DNA of 64,000 nucleotides from Solanum dulcamara (taxonomy: Eukaryota > Streptophyta > Magnoliopsida > Solanales > Solanaceae), in contig NC_077240.1 in assembly GCF_947179165.1 (NCBI RefSeq), positions 2,487,501 to 2,551,500 on the forward strand. The letters run 5' to 3'. Under the pieces are notes generated by a model. It did no database searches, had not been told where the DNA came from, and saw only the letters and a program-made list of their open reading frames with translations. Below are positions 22,894 to 35,200 of this stretch, piece after piece (positions within the stretch are counted from its first letter, which is position 1; each line of letters starts with the position of its first letter). The translations under genes were made by a program, and so were the position numbers.

Positions 22894-23990
22894 AAATCAA
22901 ACATTTACGCACAAAATACTCTCATAATATGACTCACTTATAATGGGCTTACTATCGATCTCCCATTTTAATAGTTTTTCCTTCTCTCTATACCAATAAC
23001 TATTGCTTTTAAGGTAATAATATTTATTTTTTCCCCCTCGATGACAATTTCTATTACACATAATTTATTCTTATTCTATATTCTATATTTGTTTTTCTTT
23101 TTCTTACTTTCACGCGTCGATTATATTTCTTTAAATTGAGGGGCTATCACTTACTGGGGTTATTATTATTGTTATAGTCTAGATTCTATACACATTTTTA
23201 TTGATAGACACAATTGAAGCACTAAAAGTTATTTGCATTTTTTGCCATTCCCATCATCTCAATTTGTATGACATTGTTTGAGTATACATATAAATTTTAA
23301 AAGAGATATTTATTCACTGTGATTTAACTTGTATGAGTGTAAGATATGACAAATTATCTCATGAATTCACACCAACACAGGCAAATAATGTACCAGCAGG
23401 GGTATCTCAAGACCAAGGATCATCTGATTCTTTTTCAATTGGATGAGTATGCTATAATTTTTTTAGTCGAGCATATCGTACAAAGTTTGCTAAATTTACC
23501 TCTCTCATGCAATTTGCCGCTTATTACAGAAAAATAGATTTATATTGCCAATGAGTTGCTAAAGTATAGCGATCACTAATTTCCCGAGAATTTCAAAAGA
23601 AAAAAAGGTTTTTTTTTCACTATTTTATATATAGATTTTTACTTTTAATATATCAAAAAAATATAATTATTTTTTTCAATTGAACATTAATTATTTATTT
23701 TTTAAATTATTTTCAATATATAAGATTATCTATTAATTAATATGAATACTATAATAAAATATATTTTAATAATTATTTTTTAAGTGACGTTTAAATTTAA
23801 AATGAATAAATAAAAGTAAATGGAAGTAGTATAAAACTAGACCAAGGAGGTGTAAACGAAGCCGCACCGAAACTTTCTGTCTTCTACTCTACTGTCCCTA
23901 TGCGCACACACATGTCCACACGTTCATTCCTTTAAACCTCACTTGTTTAAATCTACTCCACTTTCTTCACACTGAGCCCACTCCACCCAT

Positions 23991-23999
23991 CATAAATAT
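23991..23999 (+). promoter_or_regulatory. TATA-like element of the glucanase gene
   Basis: The sequence cataaatat lies about 70 bases before the start codon, so the leader would be short (about 40-45 bases). It is imperfect as a TATA box, and nothing better is seen nearby. Confidence 0.35.
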
Positions 24000-24065
24000 C
24001 TCATAATTTTACCGTTAAATTCCTCTTCCTTACTTCTTCTTCCTCTCCACATAGAAGAACCTTCA

Positions 24066-27000
24066 ATGGCTACACATAAACTCTCCACTTGCTTCCTTAT
24101 CTTCCTTGTTTTATTGCAGTCTCTTTCTTCTGCAGGTAATTAACTTCCACTTTCGCTTTCAATTGTTTTCACTGATTAATGCGCCAATCGACTTTTTCCT
24201 GGAATCGAATATATACTTTTATGCTTTTTGGAAGAAAAAAGCCTGACTGCTTTTCAGCTCCATAGCTTTTTTGTTTTCCCTTGGTACACACATCCAGTTT
24301 AATCGGTGATGTTAGGCACTTGTTAACAATTTGTTCAAATTTGACAGCACACAGAGAGATTATATTATAAATTAACCTCATTGTGTTTATCTGAAAATGA
24401 CTTGTATGATCAAACAAGTTCCAATGCGATTTTTTGAATTTTATACTGAGTCGACTCAGTGCGAGTTTTGGTTAACTCATAGTAACTATTTTTTCCTTGT
24501 AATTCAGAGTCACAGGCTTTTATCGGTGTTAACTACGGTCAAGTCGCCGATAACCTCCCGCCGCCGGCGGAGACGGTGAAGCTTATTCAGTCGACGAGCA
24601 TTCAGAAGGTGAGGTTATACGGAGCGGATCCCGCAATCATAAAAGCGTTGGCGAATACCGGGATCGGAATTGTGATCGGCGCTTCCAACGGCGATATCCC
24701 CGCGCTAGCCGCCGATCCGAATTTTGCCGGGCAATGGGTTAATTCCAATATTTTGGCGTACTATCCGGCGAGTAAAATAATTGTGGTTAATGTGGGTAAC
24801 GAAGTCGTGACTTCAGGAGATCAGAACCTTATTCCCCAACTATTGCCCGCCATGCAAAATGTCCAAAACGCCCTCAATGCTGGTAGGTGGTTTTCGATCA
24901 ATGTCTTTTCAGATTTTGACTGCTGTTGGAATTTAGAAGTCAAGCCATCTTATCTTTTTAAATCAAGTTCCACACAGATTTCTTAAATTTTAAATAAATT
25001 TTACCAATAAAAACAACTACCCCGTCGTCCCAAGTAACGTGACAACGTTTAAATTTACGCAAAATTTAAAGGAAAAAGTGAACGTTTTAAAAAAATTGTG
25101 ATTTAAAATAAAATTTAAATAATTGTGTGATCATTTTAAAGTTAAATTATTTTAAATTATAAAAATATGACATTTTTAATTGGAACAAAGGAAGTACACA
25201 CTAGGAAGAGTATAAGTTACAGTATTTTCAACGAGTAAATTTTTTGGCATATCTTTAGAAGTTATGGTGTTAAACACATCGTGACATTTCTATGATGTTA
25301 AGAAACTGAAAAAGAGAGACCGCCATATAAAATGGATATGAGAGTTTGAATAAATCGTTATTATAAAGATATTTGATTTGTTAAAGTTGGTAGGGTCATT
25401 CTATTTGGAATAAATCAATTGGACCTACGTGGGAGTAAATTAACTTTGTGTCTACTGTACTAATTATTTAAATTGAGAAGGAGCTATTGTACTATGTTTA
25501 TTGGTTAATTACTAGTTCAAAAAATCTTTACACGTAACCGAAATGGTGCTGCCAACGCAGCTTCCCTTGGTGGTAGAATCAAGGTATCAACGGTACACGC
25601 CATGTCCATTTTGTCCCAGTCCGACCCGCCTTCTTCCGGGCTATTCAGTCCAGTATTTGGGGACACACTGAAAGCTCTCCTGCAATTTCACAAGGAAAAT
25701 GGTTCACCTTTGATGATCAATCCATACCCATTCTTTGCATATCAGAGTGATCCAAGACCTGAAACTTTGGCATTCTGTCTCTTCCAACCAAATGCTGGCC
25801 GGGTTGATTCGGGCAACGGTATCAAATACATGAACATGTTTGATGCACAGGTTAGTAATTCACTTTTTATTTCTAAATATATACTAGTAAATTTTAATAT
25901 AAAGAATTAAGCGGCTATCCGAATTTTCATCACGGGGACTTGATAAATATTTGTGGTTAACCAATTTTGTGTACCGCAACTTGCATCAACCTGACACATT
26001 CTTTCAAGAGCATGTGCAGAAAAGCTAGTAGTAGTATAAGAAAATATTTCTAGTCTATATTCTCTCACATTCTGAATAGTCCCTCATATAATTATTGTGT
26101 AATAAAGAAGGTAAGAACATTTTACTGATTGGCTCCTTACCCCCGTAGTAGTAATAACTAGTACTGTAATTTGATAATTGGCAATGCAATAATAATTAAT
26201 AATTTACCAACTATCCATAATCAGTACTCAGTGATCTCTATTTCTTGGCCTTTTTTGTGCAATTTGATGGGACCTAAAAAGCATCTAGTACTCTGGATCT
26301 TGATTCTTGCGTGTTGATGACAGCCTGTTTTTCATTAAAAAAATTAGTAATTGGACAAGGTTCTGATTCTCAAATGTTTTACAATATTTAATGGGAAAAC
26401 TTGACTCTTATATCTGAAAGGATAGCAATTTGGTAAGCAAAATTATTACTGACTTCATTGGAATCTGTTTGGACATATTTAAAAAGTGAATTCAAACTAA
26501 AAATAGTTCTGCAAAGTTGGGTGTGCAGGGCCCAGTAAAATGCTATACATTCAAAAGAATATTTACCATCAAAATTCACATGTTATGTTTTGGAAAATCA
26601 TATATGGTACCATATTGTTTTGATATTTTCATGCTGTCCAAGTTCGAGACAGATAAGGATTTAGAACTAATGAGTTTAGACTGGACAGTTTTATTTATTT
26701 ACTTATTGTACACACATTTAAATCCTTTTTATTTAATGCATCCATTGAGAGTATACCCCCGAAATGAGACTTCTAGGCGTGAATTTGAATTTGCGGAACC
26801 CAAAAGCGGATACAAAACATCGGGTGGAAAACAAATATATGTATATGATATATATTATTCGACACAAATATAGTTGGTTGAATCCACTGTTCCCTGATAT
26901 CATATTTGTTATTCCTCCTGTATTAAGGTTAGCAAATCAGAAATAATAAAGATGAAAATAAAAAATAGTAACCGAGTCTACAGAATTCACTGTGTGTCCT

Positions 27001-29234
27001 TAAAGAATTTAATCCCCTCACTGTATCCGAGGTTATGGATTATTTCCTCCCAAGATAAAACGGATAAACTATTAAAGAAGTAGCGGTATTTCAAACTTCA
27101 ATAATTTCAACGAACTCAAAAGCGAACAACAAAATCACACAAAGACTCAACTTTGTTTGAAAGAAAATATATATGCAGAATAAGGAGAAATTTGATGTTT
27201 AAAAATAAGAGGAAAATCCTCTATTTACAGACAACAAAGGGTAGTGTGAACATGTGCTTATTGTGGCTTATCGAAACAGACACAACCCTTCTCAAAAGTC
27301 ACAACCTTTCAGAAAAGCCGCAACTCTTTAAAAAAGTCAACTTTTTGGGAAAGTCACAACCTTTCATTTTCCATTCACATCTTTAAAACATAACAATATC
27401 TGCTCTAGTACCAATATCAATAGATTTTCCTTTTACTTGCTCACTAAATCAACTGCTCCATTACTGTATGGCCGCTTCTGTTCCCAGTATCAGTGAATGT
27501 CCTTAATTAGTTGCTCAGGTTAATGTGAGGAAATTCTTGTGGGCATGCAGGTTGACGCTGTACATTCGGCCCTGAATGCGTGGGGATTCAAGGAAATTCA
27601 AATTGTGGTTGCAGAGACAGGGTGGCCATACAAGGGAGATCCAAATGAAGTAGGCCCAAGTATGGATAATGCAAAAGCTTATAATGGTAACTTGATAAAC
27701 CACCTGAGGTCTATGGTTGGCACTCCATTGATGCCTGGTATATCAGTAGATACTTATATCTTTGCCCTCTATGATGAGGACTTGAAGCCTGGGCCTGGCT
27801 CTGAACGCTCTTTTGGTCTTTTCAAGCCTGATCTTTCCACGACTTACGATGTTGGCCTCTCAAAAAATGCGCAGGTGAGAACAATATTTTGCCATCCAAC
27901 AAGTTTCAAGAACATGTTTGAAGCAAAAAAAAAAAAGTTCCAAGGACATAAAGAACATTACTACATTCTCTCAAATTATACACAGATTTTGGGTTTTCAA
28001 GAGCCAAATAGGCAATATATGTAGTACTTCCTTTGATCTGAAATATTAGTTGTTTTGGAAAATTGTATATATTTCAAATTGTTAAGCGTTTTTAGAAAGG
28101 CAAGGAGCATTTGTTACTTCCTTATTTTTCAAATTCACCCTTTGCTAGTCCAACTAGTGGAGTGTTAATTAAGTGATACGATTTAGGAGAGAGAAATGAT
28201 AGTTTAGACAATTACTCTTATCATTGAAAGTTATTTGTCAAATATCTTTCTTTACAAGTGTGCGAAATCTTGAGAGACGAATAATATAGTTGAAGGCAGT
28301 ATGTGCCGATGCCTTGGAACAAGATGCAGGGGATAGAGAAAGTACATTAAGAATGAGGCCAGTATTCAATTCATGCTGAAGATCCTTATAATGTTTGTTC
28401 TTTTTGTGTCTTTTGTTAGACTCCTACAGCTCCAGTAACTCCAGTGAGCCCTGCTCCAACAACACCGACAACACCAGTATCTCCAGTGAGCCCTGCTCCA
28501 ACAAAACCGACAACTCCAGTAACTCCGGTTACACCAGCACCAAAACCAACAGGATCAGCTACTTGGTGCATGCCAAAGCCGGGAACTCCTGATTCTGAAT
28601 TACAGGCGAACCTCGACTACGCCTGTGGCATGACTGGTATTGACTGTAGTGCTATTCAAGCAGGCGGTCTCTGCTTTGAACCAAATACTGTTGCATCGCA
28701 TGCTGCTTATGCTATGAATATTCTTTATCAAACTGCTGGCAGGAATCCCTGGAACTGCGATTTCTCTCAGACGGCTCTCCTCACCTCAACAAATCCTAGT
28801 AAGTTTCTTCTCATCTTATACCAACACTTTTCCACAACACCATTTGAGTTCTTGATTGAATATTTTACCTTTGTTTGGTTACCGGGGTTATAAAAAGCTT
28901 CATTTGCTTGCATTTTAGTTTTCATATAAGTAATATTGGTATAATTTATACTAAAATCTTGATATGATTTTATACCACATCCAATGTGGGATAACAATTC
29001 AATGATTAGCTAAACCTGAATAAAACAAATTAAATGACAGAAGTGTTCTTCCAATTAGATACAAAAATTAATCCTAATTTATACCGTTTAAAACTTAACA
29101 CATGTTTTGCAGGGCTGTAACTTCCATGCATATTTATTAGTTGATTAATTGGCCCTGTTTTTTTAGTCAATAACATTTTTTTCTTCTTTTTCTTAGGTTA
29201 CAATGGCTGTACTTATCCTGGTGGCAACTTATGA
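24066..29234 (+). CDS. Glucan endo-1,3-beta-glucosidase, GH17 with C-terminal X8/CBM43 domain
   Basis: Secreted or wall-associated enzyme cleaving beta-1,3-glucan (callose). Six exons join in frame: 24066-24135, 24508-24882, 25561-25850, 27551-27874, 28420-28798 and 29197-29234, giving 491 aa. Signal peptide at about 1-23 (hydrophobic core ending SSA). The GH17 domain starts IGVNYGQVADNLP. The acid/base Glu is in VGNEV (Glu122) and the nucleophile in AETGWP (Glu267); FDAQVDAV and SERSFGLF are also typical. A Pro/Thr/Ser linker with repeated TPV and SPAPT units (about 354-400) precedes the Cys-containing X8 domain (WCMPKPG, LDYACG, GGLCFEPNTVASHAAYAMN, WNCDFS, YNGCTYPGG). There is no hydrophobic tail after X8, so no GPI signal is evident. 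It resembles Arabidopsis glucan endo-1,3-beta-glucosidase 7 (At4g34480), recalled from memory. Confidence 0.95.
25020..25194. mobile_element. Stowaway-like MITE in glucanase intron 2
   Basis: Left end ccccgtcgtccc; right end ggaacaaaggaag, which inverts to cttcctttgttcc. The element is bounded by TA at 25018-25019 and 25195-25196. It is AT-rich and non-coding, and the ends are diverged. Confidence 0.5.
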
Positions 29235-29437
29235 CGCAGAGCATCTAATTTAGTTTCTAAATATATTTTATTATGATGGAGTAGTTTATGTAACTACATA
29301 AATTGGTCGATAAATAATCCCATCCTCGCCTTTTTTTTCCTTTTGCTAAAATGATCACGAGTGTCTTTAAAGAAGAACTATATAAATTTGAAGTGTATAG
29401 TTCCTTAATACTATTAATTTTCTTTCCAAACAACTAG

Positions 29438-29512
29438 AAACAACATATCCAAAGTAATCCCACATTGGGGACTAAAGAGAGTGGAGTGTACGCAGACTTT
29501 ACCATACCTTTG
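29438..29512 (-). mobile_element. Degenerate TS-like SINE 3' fragment
   Basis: The plus-strand string 'caacatatcc..agtaatcccacattgggg' followed by 'gtggagtgtacgcagacttta' matches the pattern of the antisense fragment at 19635-19732 with many changes. Confidence 0.5.
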
Positions 29513-29766
29513 TTTGGAATAAATTCGGCATGGTTTATTTTTTATCATTAATTTCATTTTGTTCTATAAATTTGATAATACTCTTTAAAGTTATTATATT
29601 CTATTAACCAGATTTAGAATTAATAACGTCAATTTGTAATCGTGTTTCATGAAAGTGATTTTTCAGACTCCAGCAATAAAGTAAAAGATTAAAAGAAACG
29701 AAGTAAATCAAAACGTTATGATATTTTATTCTAAAACAAAAGTCTCGCTATTTGCTTGGGGGAATC

Positions 29767-30684
29767 TAGGGATGGCAGGGGGCGGGTGTGGGCTGGTTTG
29801 AGCCTGTTTGGATGGTTGTTACGTATTGTTTCATAATATATTGTATTGTATTATTGTATTGTATTATATTGTATTATACTATATTTTTTTAATGAATACA
29901 ATATTTGAATAGACTGTATCGTTCTCCGTTGTTATATAATGTCATGCATTCATGATTTAATGATAAAACTTACAAAAAAAGTAGGATACGGGATAGAATT
30001 ACTATAAAAAGGTAGGGTAAAAGATGAAATATAATTATTAAATAATAAATAAAGATAAAATGAAAAGAAAAAATTAAGGTAACGACGCGAACACACCAAA
30101 TCGGTCATTACATAAAATGGGTCTTTTCGTCATTAACGATGAATTTAAACGATACGATACAATAGAATTTAAGTAACAATCAAAACAAACATTGTGCACA
30201 TTTTTTTTGAAAAATCTAGAAAAGCTAAATAAAAATTCAATAATGCTAAATTGTTTTTGCATCTTTCAAAAGCCAACAGATTTTGATAGATTGTGTGATT
30301 AAGGATTAAATTTATTTAATTTAAGTAGTACTATATGTTCATCATCATATTTCACATATTTTTAAAAACCAAAAGAGTAGTGATACCTTACTTTTGAATT
30401 GTTTGAAAATTTGAGTTTGTGAACTTTAATGCCTTAATATGCAAGTCAAGCAAATAAGAATATAGGTTATGCTAGGTACAAGCTCACGTTTTTCAATTTT
30501 TCACTCAAAAATGAAAGAGATTTTTAATTATCTTTTTGTTTTGTTTAAATCCGTAACCTATCCCGCTTCACATCAATTTTTTAAAAAATATCCGCACTGC
30601 ATCATCCCACCCCGCTTAGCCTTAAACCTTCAACCATCCCATATAACCTAAAAATTATCCCGCTTCGCTCTCTTGTCATCCGTA
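29767..30684. mobile_element. hAT-like element (918 bp) hosting another MITE
   Basis: Left end tagggatggcag; right end inverts to tacggatgacaag (about 10 of 13). The possible 8-bp duplication is ggggaatc / gccgaatc (6 of 8) at 29759-29766 and 30685-30692. GC-rich subterminal motifs (gggcgggtgtggg at left, cccaccccgctt at right) are as in the cleaner hAT element at 61605-62186. It is degenerate, and no transposase is visible. Confidence 0.5.
29805..30191. mobile_element. MITE nested in the hAT-like element
   Basis: Left end tgtttggatggttgttac; right end inverts to tgtttgttttgattgttac. The interior has 'tattgtattgta' repeats and inverted 'gatacgatacaat'. This is a common plant MITE pattern. 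No clean target duplication is seen. Confidence 0.5.
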
Positions 30685-30775
30685 GCCGAATCTCACAAAT
30701 TACCATATTTAAAACAAATGTGTTTGCATCTATTCATCAAATCTAGGGTAATAAATTCACATACCTTGTTTACAA

Positions 30776-30850
30776 TAGACCCTTGTGGTCAGGCCCTTCC
30801 CCGGACCCCGCGCACAGCGGGAGCTTTAGTGCATCGGGCTGCCCTTTTTT
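30776..30850 (+). mobile_element. 5'-truncated Au-like SINE with 10-bp TSD
   Basis: A 75-bp 3' end: tagacccttgtggtc, 'cccttccccggaccccgcgc', 'agcgggagctttagtgcat', 'gggctgccc' and a T tail. It is flanked by ttgtttacaa at 30766-30775 and 30851-30860. The short T tail agrees with the Au SINE family. Confidence 0.8.
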
Positions 30851-31662
30851 TTGTTTACAACAAAGACATCACACAATAATTAACGGTCGGAATAGAAAAG
30901 GGTTTTACTTGGTGAGAAGCAATCAATATTAAAAGTCCTACACAAGTTGACTCAATGCTAAGGTCACAAAAGTGAGTTTTGAAGGGGGAAAAAACGAATA
31001 TTTCAGGATAAAGTCTTTTTTTCACTTTAAAATATATTTGAATTTGAATTATTTAATGTATGAAATGTTGAGAAGCTAACTTTTAAAACATAAAACATTA
31101 TTTATATATTGTATTTGAAGATAAGATCTGAATTCACCTTTTTGATAGATAAAAAAGAATTTCATGCATATCAATTATAAGATATCATTAAAAAAAATAA
31201 TTCTAGATCAATGACATATCATAAATTTACTATGGTTAGGAAGCCCAAAGAGGACTCATCGTCGTCGTGGACCTTACTAGAACGAGTCATACTTTGTGGA
31301 CCCAATTTGCTATTAGTCAAACATTTATAGCAGGCATCCATCCAATAAATTAAATCTAGAATTACTTACCACATGATTTAACAAAAAATCACATGATAAT
31401 TAGCCATCAAATAGAAATTTTACCTGGAGAGAAGCAGTCAATGTCCTAGACAAGTTGACTCAAAGCCTTATGTCAACTAAAGCGATTATAGTGAAGCTAA
31501 AAATTTGAATGCTCCTGAGTAGAATCATTTTTTCATTTTAAAATTACTTATTAACGTTCTATTTAACGTTAAAAATAAAATTATTACATGATATTGATTA
31601 AAACACGTGAGAAGTTAAGTATGCAAATTATAAATATGTTAAAAGCTACCTAATCAAAATAT

Positions 31663-31900
31663 GAGCCCGTTTGGATTGACTTATAGATTTCTTATAAGTT
31701 GTTTTCAATTTTTTTAAAGTGTTTGACTGACCAATTTAAAGTTATTTTGTGTTTAAAATAAGTCTCAATAAATAATTGAATTTATTTGAATAGACTTATT
31801 TTAATCAGCTTATAAATAAATAAAAAAAATTACATCTACTTAATTTAAAATAACTTATAAATTATAAACCGTTTAAAAAAAAATAGGTTCATCCAAACAA
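31663..31900. mobile_element. Tourist-like MITE upstream of G-beta
   Basis: Left end gagcccgtttggattgac; right end inverts to ttgtttggatgaacct. The interior has internally inverted 'cttataa' motifs. It is about 315 bases before the G-beta ATG, so it may lie in the promoter. Confidence 0.55.
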
Positions 31901-32193
31901 AAAAAAAAATTCCCGTGGGTCAACAGCTTAAAAATAACTCTCTTTTGGGCCGGAAGCCCAAAGAAGAAATCGTGAAGTCATTATGGACCCCACTAGTACA
32001 CGTCATGCACAGATGTGGGCCCGGCGGCTATCAGTCAAACAACTCTCTGTAAAAGGCTGAAACCACCTTCACACCACCACCAACTTCCGTGACTCGCCGC
32101 TGTCTCAGCCAGACTCCTTTCTCTCTCCTTTTTCTCTTTCTTCATCAGAAACCCTAATTCAAGCAAAACATTTGTTTCGATTTTGTGAAAATT

Positions 32194-32211
32194 ATGCTTA
32201 AATTTTCTTAA
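32194..32211 (+). other. uORF immediately upstream of the G-beta start
   Basis: ATG CTT AAA TTT TCT TAA encodes five residues and stops four bases before the main ATG at 32216. It lies in the short CT-to-AT-rich leader, so it is very likely in the mRNA. Its effect is unknown; it would require leaky scanning or reinitiation to translate G-beta. Confidence 0.5.
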
Positions 32212-32215
32212 AGAA

Positions 32216-35200
32216 ATGTCAGTTGCGGAGCTGAAAGAGCGGCACATGGCCGCTACACAGACTGTAAATGATCTCCGTGAAAAACTTAAGCAGAAGCGTC
32301 TCCAATTACTGGACACAGATGGTTAGTTCCTTCTACTTCTTTATTATTTAAAGCTGTTTCTGTAATTACTTAGAGATCTGATTGTTTTGTTATTTTTTTT
32401 TGGCTCAGTTTCTGGGTATGCAAAGTTGCAAGGTAAAACTACGGTAACCTTCGGCCCAACAGATCTGGTTTGTTGTAGGATCCTGCAAGGACACACTGGA
32501 AAGGTAAGATAGATACTTTATCCATTTTTGTGAATTTTAGATTAAAATTTATACAACCAAATTCATGCTTTATTTGTCCCAATTTACATGTCGATAACAC
32601 CTTTTCATCTGGGACATACGAAATGTTTGATCCATTACTTTCACAACTTAACGGATTCTATTCTGGAATCTTGATGTGATTTTTCGTTTGCGAAACTAAA
32701 CGTTTCAATTAATATTTCAAGTGAATTTTTCTATCCAAAGGAACATGAAGTATTAGCTAGTGATTTTATCTATTTGTTTTTTTTGAAGAGGGGGAGTATT
32801 ACTTAATATTTAAGCTCAGGACGAGAATTTGAGATTGTGGATTTTTGTCTTTTTGGTTTATGGTTGTTGCCTGTTAGTATGTTTAACGGTTAGTGGTGCA
32901 TTAAAGCGAGTACATTTGAAAGTCTGACACAGAATTTTTTGAACTGTGCATGAATTTAGTGAGGACCGAGCAAGTTAATGTTCAAATTACTCTATTATCC
33001 AATGTTTTGGCTGCTATATGAGGATTAAAAGTAGCCTCTTTTCTTTCTTTCGTCTACTCCACTGTTTTTTTTCACATTCTCCTTCAGTAGCCTAATAATT
33101 GCTGGGTGTGCGAGGTAATTGGGTTTTGAAGTTAAACCAACAACCATTGTATGATTGGAAGTGACAAAACCTAGTACATTGTGAGTAATGTTACTCGACA
33201 AGGTGTCAATTGAGTCAAAACATAACATGGCTACAGAAAAATTCTTAGAAATAATAAACTAGAAGAGGAGGCATGGAGCAGTAGAAGAAGATCAAAGCAG
33301 CAGGAGCAGATTAATTAATCCTTGACAATAGTCTAACACAGATGATCAAAATCTATTTTCATCCATAGTTTCTTCAACCTAAATGATACATTATACTCCT
33401 TCTGTTTCAATTTGTTTGTCTGGTTTTAACTTAACGCGGAGTTTAAGAAAGTATACTTTTGAATCTTGTGGTCTTAAACTAAAGATATGTAGAATGTACC
33501 AAAATGTCCTTTTAATCTTGTGGTCTTAAACGTGTCATGTGGAAAGTTAGAATTAAAGAGTTGTCAAAAAAGGAAAGAAACATTTTTTTTTAAATGGACT
33601 GAAAAGGAAAGTAAGACAAATAAATAGAAACGAAGGCAATACTTTTTATGGAAGGATATTGCTTGGTCACTAATACGTGCCACCTAGAAACTTGGACATT
33701 AGGAAAGAATGATAACTATCATATCAAGGTAACATCTAACTAGCTGTAAGCTAGTGCTTTGGAAATTGAGAATTAAAAAAAAGCAATGAGGGCTTGCTTC
33801 ACCGAAGCGTGAAGTTAAGGCATGCTTTTTTCAACTGAAGCGCAATTTAATACAAAAATAGAAAATATTAAATTTGCATAGATAAATGACCAAGGATCTC
33901 AATAGAAATAACATATTAAGAAAATCTTTCATTTCTTAAATTAAAAAGTAAATAATAGATACTAAAACTATATAGTCAATAATCCTTGTAACATATTAAG
34001 CAAGTTCTTAAACAAATGATAAAGGGAGCAACATCCTATTCTCGTTCAAGAATTCCAAAAAAGAGTAGAGAAGAAGAGAAAATTGTATAGGAAGAGTATA
34101 CAATGTGAGAGATCAAAATTGACAATCCACTTGTGGAGAGACTAAAGCAAGTAATTAAGGAAGCATCATACTCGTGAACTACTACAATTGCATAACACCA
34201 AGTACCAGTACTCACTAAATGGAGTGAGAATACTTTATTAATCATACTTGCTCCTGACTTTTGCTTCTTTATGTGTGTATAATATCCTCTAAAAACTTAA
34301 CCCTCAGGGGTTGGCCTGGTGGCACTTGACTTGAGCCTTGGGGTTTGCTCCCTTTCAAGGTCTCAAGTTCGAAACCCACTGGGTGCAAACAATTTCTAAG
34401 GGCTGGCCTGAGTAAAACCTAAATTAACCGTGGTGCACTTGTGGGAAAATCCTTGCCGAGGGCCTGTGTCCCCCCGGGATTAGTCGGGGCTCTAAGAGAC
34501 TCGGACACCCGGTGCAAATCAAAAAAAAAAATATCCTCTAAAAACTTTGTTGATGTATTGATGGAGAGGCCATTGCAAGTAAATAAGGAAACATCATATT
34601 GTACAGAGTATGTTGTATGACCATAAGGAAACATCATCATCCATGGCAATTTAGTTGATGATGTTGGATATCATAATATGATGGGGTTTTACTTAGTAAT
34701 TGTGAAGTTGTATTACCAAAAGCTTAAAAAAATTGTTGCAGGTCTATTCACTGGACTGGACTCCTGAAAAAAATCGTATAGTCAGTGCATCCCAAGATGG
34801 TAGATTAATAGTGTGGAATGCTCTCACAAGCCAGAAAACCCATGCAATTAAGCTTCCATGTGCTTGGGTTATGACCTGTGCTTTCTCTCCTAGTGGACAG
34901 TCTGTTGCTTGCGGTGGCCTCGACAGTGCTTGCTCTATCTTCAACTTAAATTCACCAATCGATAAGGATGGGATCCATCCAGTATCAAGAATGCTTAGTG
35001 GGCATAAAGGGTATGTGTCTTCGTGTCAGTATGTTCCAGATGAAGATACTCACCTAATAACTGGTTCTGGTGATCAAACATGTGTACTTTGGGATATAAC
35101 TACTGGCCTAAGAACTTCTGTGTTTGGAGGTGAGTTTCAATCTGGGCACACTGCAGATGTATCAAGGTAAGTTGGTGATCAATGAGCTATGCAATTATAC

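Larger units (their letters stand above)
20089..24065. other. Intergenic region between CAP1 and the glucanase gene
   Basis: The first ~300 bases are the probable CAP1 3' UTR. The rest contains a Stowaway-like MITE (22513-22641) that overlaps a 130-bp tandem duplication (22634-22893). No coding exon was recognised; short frames such as those near 21016 and 23346 match nothing known to me. The last ~150 bases are the glucanase promoter. Confidence 0.7.
29235..32215. other. Intergenic region between glucanase and G-beta
   Basis: Holds a TS-like SINE fragment (29438-29512), an hAT-like element with a nested MITE (29767-30684), a truncated Au-like SINE (30776-30850) and a Tourist-like MITE (31663-31900). 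The final ~200 bases form the probable G-beta promoter and leader, GC-richer around 31980-32110. No gene was recognised. Confidence 0.7.

Noticed and set aside
34310..34380. tRNA-like A and B boxes
   Set aside because: They belong to a SINE with poly-A tail and target duplication; the region does not fold as a complete tRNA.
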